A DNA stretch of 64,000 bases from Vitis vinifera (lineage: Eukaryota; Streptophyta; Magnoliopsida; Vitales; Vitaceae): assembly GCF_030704535.1 (NCBI RefSeq), contig NC_081818.1, positions 28,497,001 through 28,561,000 of the forward strand, given 5' to 3'. Position numbers and translations under genes: made by a program. Shown one piece after another: positions 60,141-64,000 of this stretch. Positions within the stretch are counted from its first letter, which is position 1, and the number at the start of each line of letters is the position of its first letter. Below the pieces are notes generated by a model, which saw nothing but the letters and a program-made list of their open reading frames with translations, had not been told where the DNA came from and searched no databases.

Positions 60141-60536
60141 TTAGACTACTCCATTTTCTTTCACTGCCACACCACTCTCACTCTCTTTTTCACCTAACAT
60201 TTCCTTCTTTTTCACTTCTCCAGCAGTTGCCTCCTTCTCCTTCCCTTCTTTCCCGCCCTTTAACCTCTCTTCTTCCTCTTCCTTCTCTTTAGCTTCCTTC
60301 TCGGCCTTCACCCTCGCTTCTTCCTTGGCGGTCTCAAGGGCCTGAATCAAATTCTCCAAACAAGTTGTCCCAGGATCATCAGATGGACTTGGGCATCAAA
60401 TTTTCCGCAACATCAACAGGAGTCATATTGGTTTCCTCCAACAATCTGCGGATGCTTGCAAACAAATGGTGGGAGTCAAGATCCAAGTAATTCTTAGCAA
60501 ACACCTTGAATGCTTCAAAGCAACAGTAGGATAATT
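60141..60536 (-). pseudogene. 3' fragment of an AAA-ATPase gene (unit C)
   Basis: Only the last 130 or so codons remain: SYCCFEAFKVFAKNYLDL, LFASIRRLLEETNMTP, AENLMPKS, ENLIQALETAKEEARVK and the Lys/Glu tail ending VAVKENGVV. Small deletions break the frame near 60380. It is closest to the gene of unit B, with the same GVV ending. It is cut at 60536 inside the second region of homology. Confidence 0.9.
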
Positions 60537-61570
60537 TATTATTAGTGAATTAATTTGAAATTTATTAATTTGGGTTTGTGGGCATATTGTATTTGGTGAT
60601 TAATTTAAGGATATTTGGATTATATTAATTGTAAACTGTTTATTTGGATTTGGGCTTATTGTTTAAGTTGTTATTTGTTTGGGTTTAAAATATTATTTCT
60701 CTTGATCATGTATTTTTTTTTTATGTGAGCTTGTTAATTTATGTGAATTTTGGGGCTCATAATGTAGATGAGATTTATTGGATTATTTAAATATTTTATA
60801 TGGGTTTGATCAATTTGAATTATTTAATTTAGATATGAGACAATTGTGGTGTATATTAAATTAAGCTTAGATTATGAAATATTAAATTTATGTTTAGTAG
60901 AATTTATTTTAATTGGGTTGTGTTGTTGGAAGGGAGATGTGGTGGAGTGCTGTGAAGGAGGAAGAAGAAGGAGAAGAAGAAAAAAAATCTGGGCCCGCGT
61001 GGGAGTTCGGGGGAGAAGAGAAAAGGAAAAAATATGGGAAGATGTCAGGGTGGGGTGCCGGAGGAAAGAAAAAAAATGAGGGGGGAAGGGAGGCTGGCGA
61101 AAAGCCAGGGACCCCACCCAAAAAAATTGGGGGCACTCGTTTCTCTTTTGGGAATAGGGGAGAGGAAAAAAAGAAAAAAATGTAAAAAATCAGCAGAGAG
61201 AGAGGCGGGCTGCCGAATGGAGGGAAAATCAATCGGGGGAGGGCCGGCCAATTGGGAAACGGAGGAAGAAAAAAATAATAAAAAAAAGGAAGAAAATCAT
61301 GAAGAGTGGAGAGGGGGGCTTTTAGACGTGAGAGAGCATGGGTTAGGTGAGGGTAGGTGGAGGAAGAGAAGAGAGAAGAGGGAGGAGAGAGGAAAGAAAA
61401 AAATAATAATAAATATATATATATATATATCATATAATATAATATAATAATAACAAAAAAAATAAAAAAATAAAAAAATAATTTATAAAATAATAAAAAC
61501 GAGAAATTAAAGGATGAATAGACTTAAAATTGAACTTAAAATTAATATAAAAATAAAATTAAAATAAATT
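60537..61570. mobile_element. Two LTR fragments facing each other
   Basis: 60537-60915 matches 38370-38735 of the solo LTR in the same orientation. About 61330-61570 matches 37500-37800 in reverse, and the purine-rich stretch 60930-61330 fits the same reversed LTR portion. The pieces are older and rearranged. No coding part is recognised; open frames here come from purine-rich sequence. Confidence 0.6.
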
Positions 61571-61812
61571 TTGAACTCTACATATATATTTATAAATTAA
61601 AAAGTCTAAATTAGGTTCGAACTTAGGTCTTCCATCATTCATCGACAGCTTGGCCAGAACATTGGTTGTTGGGACATTGTATGAGCACAGCATTTTTAGT
61701 TTTTAGTTGAACTACAAAAACGGAAAAAACAATTGATCCTCATGTTTTAAAAGAAAGAAATTACTGTGAAGAGTATGAAATAATATTAAAAATAAAACAA
61801 AGTTGAAATTCT

Positions 61813-61818
61813 TTTATT
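61813..61818 (-). terminator. Candidate polyadenylation signal AATAAA (unit D)
   Basis: Same position relative to the stop codon as in unit A. Confidence 0.35.
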
Positions 61819-61988
61819 CCGGTCACTGACTGAGAAATAAGAAGAGAAACAAGAGACAAGGAGTACTGACAGCTTGAACCAAACAACCAGCTGCATCAGA
61901 CCAGAGTCAGATGGAAGTTGGTCCATTTAGCCCAGAGCTTCATTCTACATGACAAACACACTGAACCTAAAAGCTTATCCTAAATTAA

Positions 61989-63569
61989 TTAAGTAGATGG
62001 TGGTTCTTTGGGGATCACCCCATTTTCTCTCGCTGCCGACACTCCATTCTCTTTCACCTCTTCACCTGACATTTCCTTCTCTTTCACTTCTCCAGCAGTT
62101 GCCTCCTTCTCCTTCCCTTCTTTCTCGGCCTTTAGCCTCTCCTCTTCCTCTTCCTTCTCTGCCTTCACCCTCGCTTCTTCCTTGGCGGTCTCAAGGGCCT
62201 GAATCAAATTCTCCAAACAAGCTGTCCCAGGATCATCAGTACTGATGGACTTGGGCATCAAATTTTCCGCAACATCAGCAGGAGTCATATTGGTTTCCTC
62301 CAACAATCTGCGGATGCTTGCAAACAAATGGTGGGAGTCCAGATCCAAGTAATTCTTTGCAAGCACCTTGAATGCTTCAAAGCAACAGTAGGATAATTCT
62401 ATGTGCCTGTCCATCCTCCCTCTCCTTATGAGAGCAGGATCAAGTTTTTCCACGTGATTGGTGGTGAAAACTATGAGTCTCTCTTCGCCACAAGCTGACC
62501 ACAGCCCATCAATAAAATTCAGAAGCCCGGATAGAGTAACCTTGCTTTCTTTGCTTTCACCTTCTTTCCCCTTCTTAGGAATTGGATTATCCTTGGACTC
62601 TTCGTCCTCCTCTTCCTTTTCCTTCTTTTTCTTACGTTGGCCTGTGAGGTCAAGCGAACAGTCGATGTCCTCTATCACAATGATGGACTTACTCGTTGTC
62701 TCGATCAGTAGCTTCCGCAGCTCCGTGTTGTCCTTAACGGAAGTGAGTTCAAGATCATAGATATCATAATTCAAAAGGTTAGCCATGGCAGCAATCATGC
62801 TCGACTTGCCAGTTCCTGGAGGACCATGAAGGAGATACCCTCTCTTCCAAGCCTTCCCAATTTTTGAATAATAATCTTTCCTCGTGCGGAAGATGGTGAG
62901 ATCATTAACAATTTCCTCCTTCTTCTTTGACTCCATTGCTAGAGTCTCAAATGTGGCTGGGTGCTCAAAGGCCACATGACTCCACACGGACTTTTTGTAT
63001 CCATGCCAATTGTCACTTGGATTGTTAGTGCAGAGCTTTCGCTGCCGATTTCTGACTGCAATTGCCTTCCCCTCCTTTATCACATGATTGAGATAAGACC
63101 CCACGATCAAATCTCGGTACTGTTGATGGAAAGTGAGCCTATAGTACCTCTTCTCATCAGCAGCAGGATAAAAAGAAATGGCCTGCATTTTAGGGGGACT
63201 TTTATTGGAAACCCACCAAAGCTTGACCCCCTGGAATTCATCCGTGACTTCTTCATGGTCATCCATGCTGAGGACTACAGATTGGCTGTCTTTGATGATA
63301 TCTGCCTTGAGCCGCTTGGCCCGGGCAGATGAATTAGCACTGAGGTAGTTCTCAATGGCAGCATAGGCTTCGCTGCGCTTGCGTCTGAAGCTATTTTCAG
63401 TGAACTCCTGGAAAGTGATTTGAATGTAAGGGTACACAAAGCTCACCAACTTTTGGCTGTACTTTTCAATATAGGGCCGGAGCTGGTAAGGGAAGTATTG
63501 CTGAAACATGGCCCAGAGAAAGATTGCCCCAGCGGCTACCGAGCCTAGTTGACCAAACATCTCCCCCAT
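61989..63569 (-). CDS. AAA-ATPase, BCS1/ASD-like (unit D)
   Basis: An intronless gene of 526 residues starting MGEMFGQLGSVAAGAIFLW. The codon at the place where unit A begins (MVM) is GTG here, so the first usable ATG is at 63569. The anchor VAAGAIFLWAMFQQYFP is followed by the AAA-associated region, Walker A GPPGTGKSS from residue 249, Walker B IIVIEDIDCS from 296, the charged insert, LSGLLNFIDGLWSACGEERL, FTTNHVEKLD and ALIRRGRMDRHIELSYC. The Lys/Glu tail ends GVIPKEPPST. All motifs are intact and the serine codon that is TAA in unit B is present. It is the closest relative of the unit A gene. Confidence 0.93.
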   Translation of the reverse strand: MGEMFGQLGSVAAGAIFLWAMFQQYFPYQLRPYIEKYSQKLVSFVYPYIQITFQEFTENSFRRKRSEAYAAIENYLSANSSARAKRLKADIIKDSQSVVLSMDDHEEVTDEFQGVKLWWVSNKSPPKMQAISFYPAADEKRYYRLTFHQQYRDLIVGSYLNHVIKEGKAIAVRNRQRKLCTNNPSDNWHGYKKSVWSHVAFEHPATFETLAMESKKKEEIVNDLTIFRTRKDYYSKIGKAWKRGYLLHGPPGTGKSSMIAAMANLLNYDIYDLELTSVKDNTELRKLLIETTSKSIIVIEDIDCSLDLTGQRKKKKEKEEEDEESKDNPIPKKGKEGESKESKVTLSGLLNFIDGLWSACGEERLIVFTTNHVEKLDPALIRRGRMDRHIELSYCCFEAFKVLAKNYLDLDSHHLFASIRRLLEETNMTPADVAENLMPKSISTDDPGTACLENLIQALETAKEEARVKAEKEEEEERLKAEKEGKEKEATAGEVKEKEMSGEEVKENGVSAARENGVIPKEPPST

Positions 63570-63642
63570 CACCACCTTCTTCTCCAAAGTTTTCGAGTAT
63601 TAGTGGTAAAATGTGTTTGTAAGGATTGAACGTTGCTTGCCG

Positions 63643-63650
63643 ATTATATA
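63643..63650 (-). promoter_or_regulatory. TATA box of the unit D AAA gene
   Basis: CTATATAAT, about 75 bases before the start codon, in the conserved block shared by A, B and D. Confidence 0.65.
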
Positions 63651-64000
63651 GAGGAGCAAAACCGACACTGATATTCATCATCTCACAAGTTCTATTCTGT
63701 GGCCACCGCCAACGACGACATTTCAAGCTCTATTTAGTGGCTTCGTCACCAAGGAAAATTCCCATTTTCTTGTACCAGCAGCCACCTTTGACGATATTAA
63801 TCGACCGTGGAATACTGGAATGGGTGGAAATTTCATTCTGAAGGCCATCGATAACTGCATAAATGTATTAGATTGCAGTTCAATATAATTATGTTTTGAC
63901 TTTTGAGTCATGGCTAAAGACAATTCTAGTTTCATTCTTCAAAAAATGACGTACGTTTGGAGATAAATTTTTTAATTATCATATCTTAAATTATTTTTAA

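Larger units (their letters stand above)
59160..60536. repeat. Segmental duplication unit C (truncated)
   Basis: Matches unit B downstream DNA (41120-41263 plus 55180-55460) and the 3' end of the AAA gene. It stops abruptly at about 60536, where LTR-derived DNA begins. Confidence 0.75.
61575..63850. repeat. Segmental duplication unit D
   Basis: Matches 32855-35100 of unit A through the downstream flank, the whole gene and about 200 bases of promoter. It has one copy of the 59-bp sequence that flanks the insert in unit A (near 63751-63800, shortened). Confidence 0.85.

Noticed and set aside
60909-61433. Open frames of 90-174 codons in the purine-rich block
   Set aside because: Low-complexity Lys/Glu/Arg or Phe/Pro translations from reversed LTR sequence.

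Overview
The window looks like nuclear DNA from a woody eudicot, most likely a grapevine (Vitis). This is an inference from the gene families, the AT-rich intergenic DNA, the LTR retrotransposons and the many short inverted-repeat elements; no species-specific marker was checked. Two kinds of host gene are seen: one MTP12/ZnT5-type zinc transporter on the left, and a tandem family of intronless BCS1-type AAA-ATPase genes from about 12.8 kb to the right end.

Layout. 1-4915: a Ty3/gypsy element of the Tat group on the minus strand, with its outer LTR cut by the window edge. 4927-5540: a cluster of tRNA-derived SINE-like units, partly arranged as a foldback. 6585-9461: an intronless 958-residue cation-diffusion-facilitator gene whose His-rich loop is a 10-unit, 27-bp minisatellite. 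12784-14259 (+): the first AAA-ATPase, followed by a shrunken pseudogene copy at 15773-16470. 19398-21569: a probable solo LTR carrying a Mutator-like MITE. 23164-24594 (-): the second AAA-ATPase. 27960-29160: a decayed AAA pseudogene. 29860-31389 (-): the third AAA-ATPase.

From 32.8 kb to the end lies a recent segmental array. Unit A holds an intact AAA gene (33266-34852) and its upstream DNA up to 37.46 kb. A 2.8-kb solo LTR follows (37497-40308). Unit B holds an AAA gene with one nonsense codon (55448-57028) and was split by a 13.9-kb Ty1/copia element (41264-55179), which itself contains a younger, nearly whole copia element on the opposite strand (43408-52914). Unit C keeps only the 3' end of an AAA gene and has a second copy of the Mutator-like MITE. 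Unit D holds another intact AAA gene (61989-63569).

The AAA proteins share an N-terminal hydrophobic anchor, Walker A GPPGTGKS(T/S), Walker B VIEDIDCS and a Lys/Glu-rich tail. Relatives include Arabidopsis OM66/BCS1 and ASD, which are mitochondrial or stress-linked. The array shows repeated duplication, with four intact genes, one gene with a single nonsense codon and three decayed copies. I found no wholly new system. The most informative signals are the paired filled and empty MITE sites, the nested copia elements, the 59-bp duplication around a hairpin-rich insert, and the nonsense codon just before Walker A in unit B.
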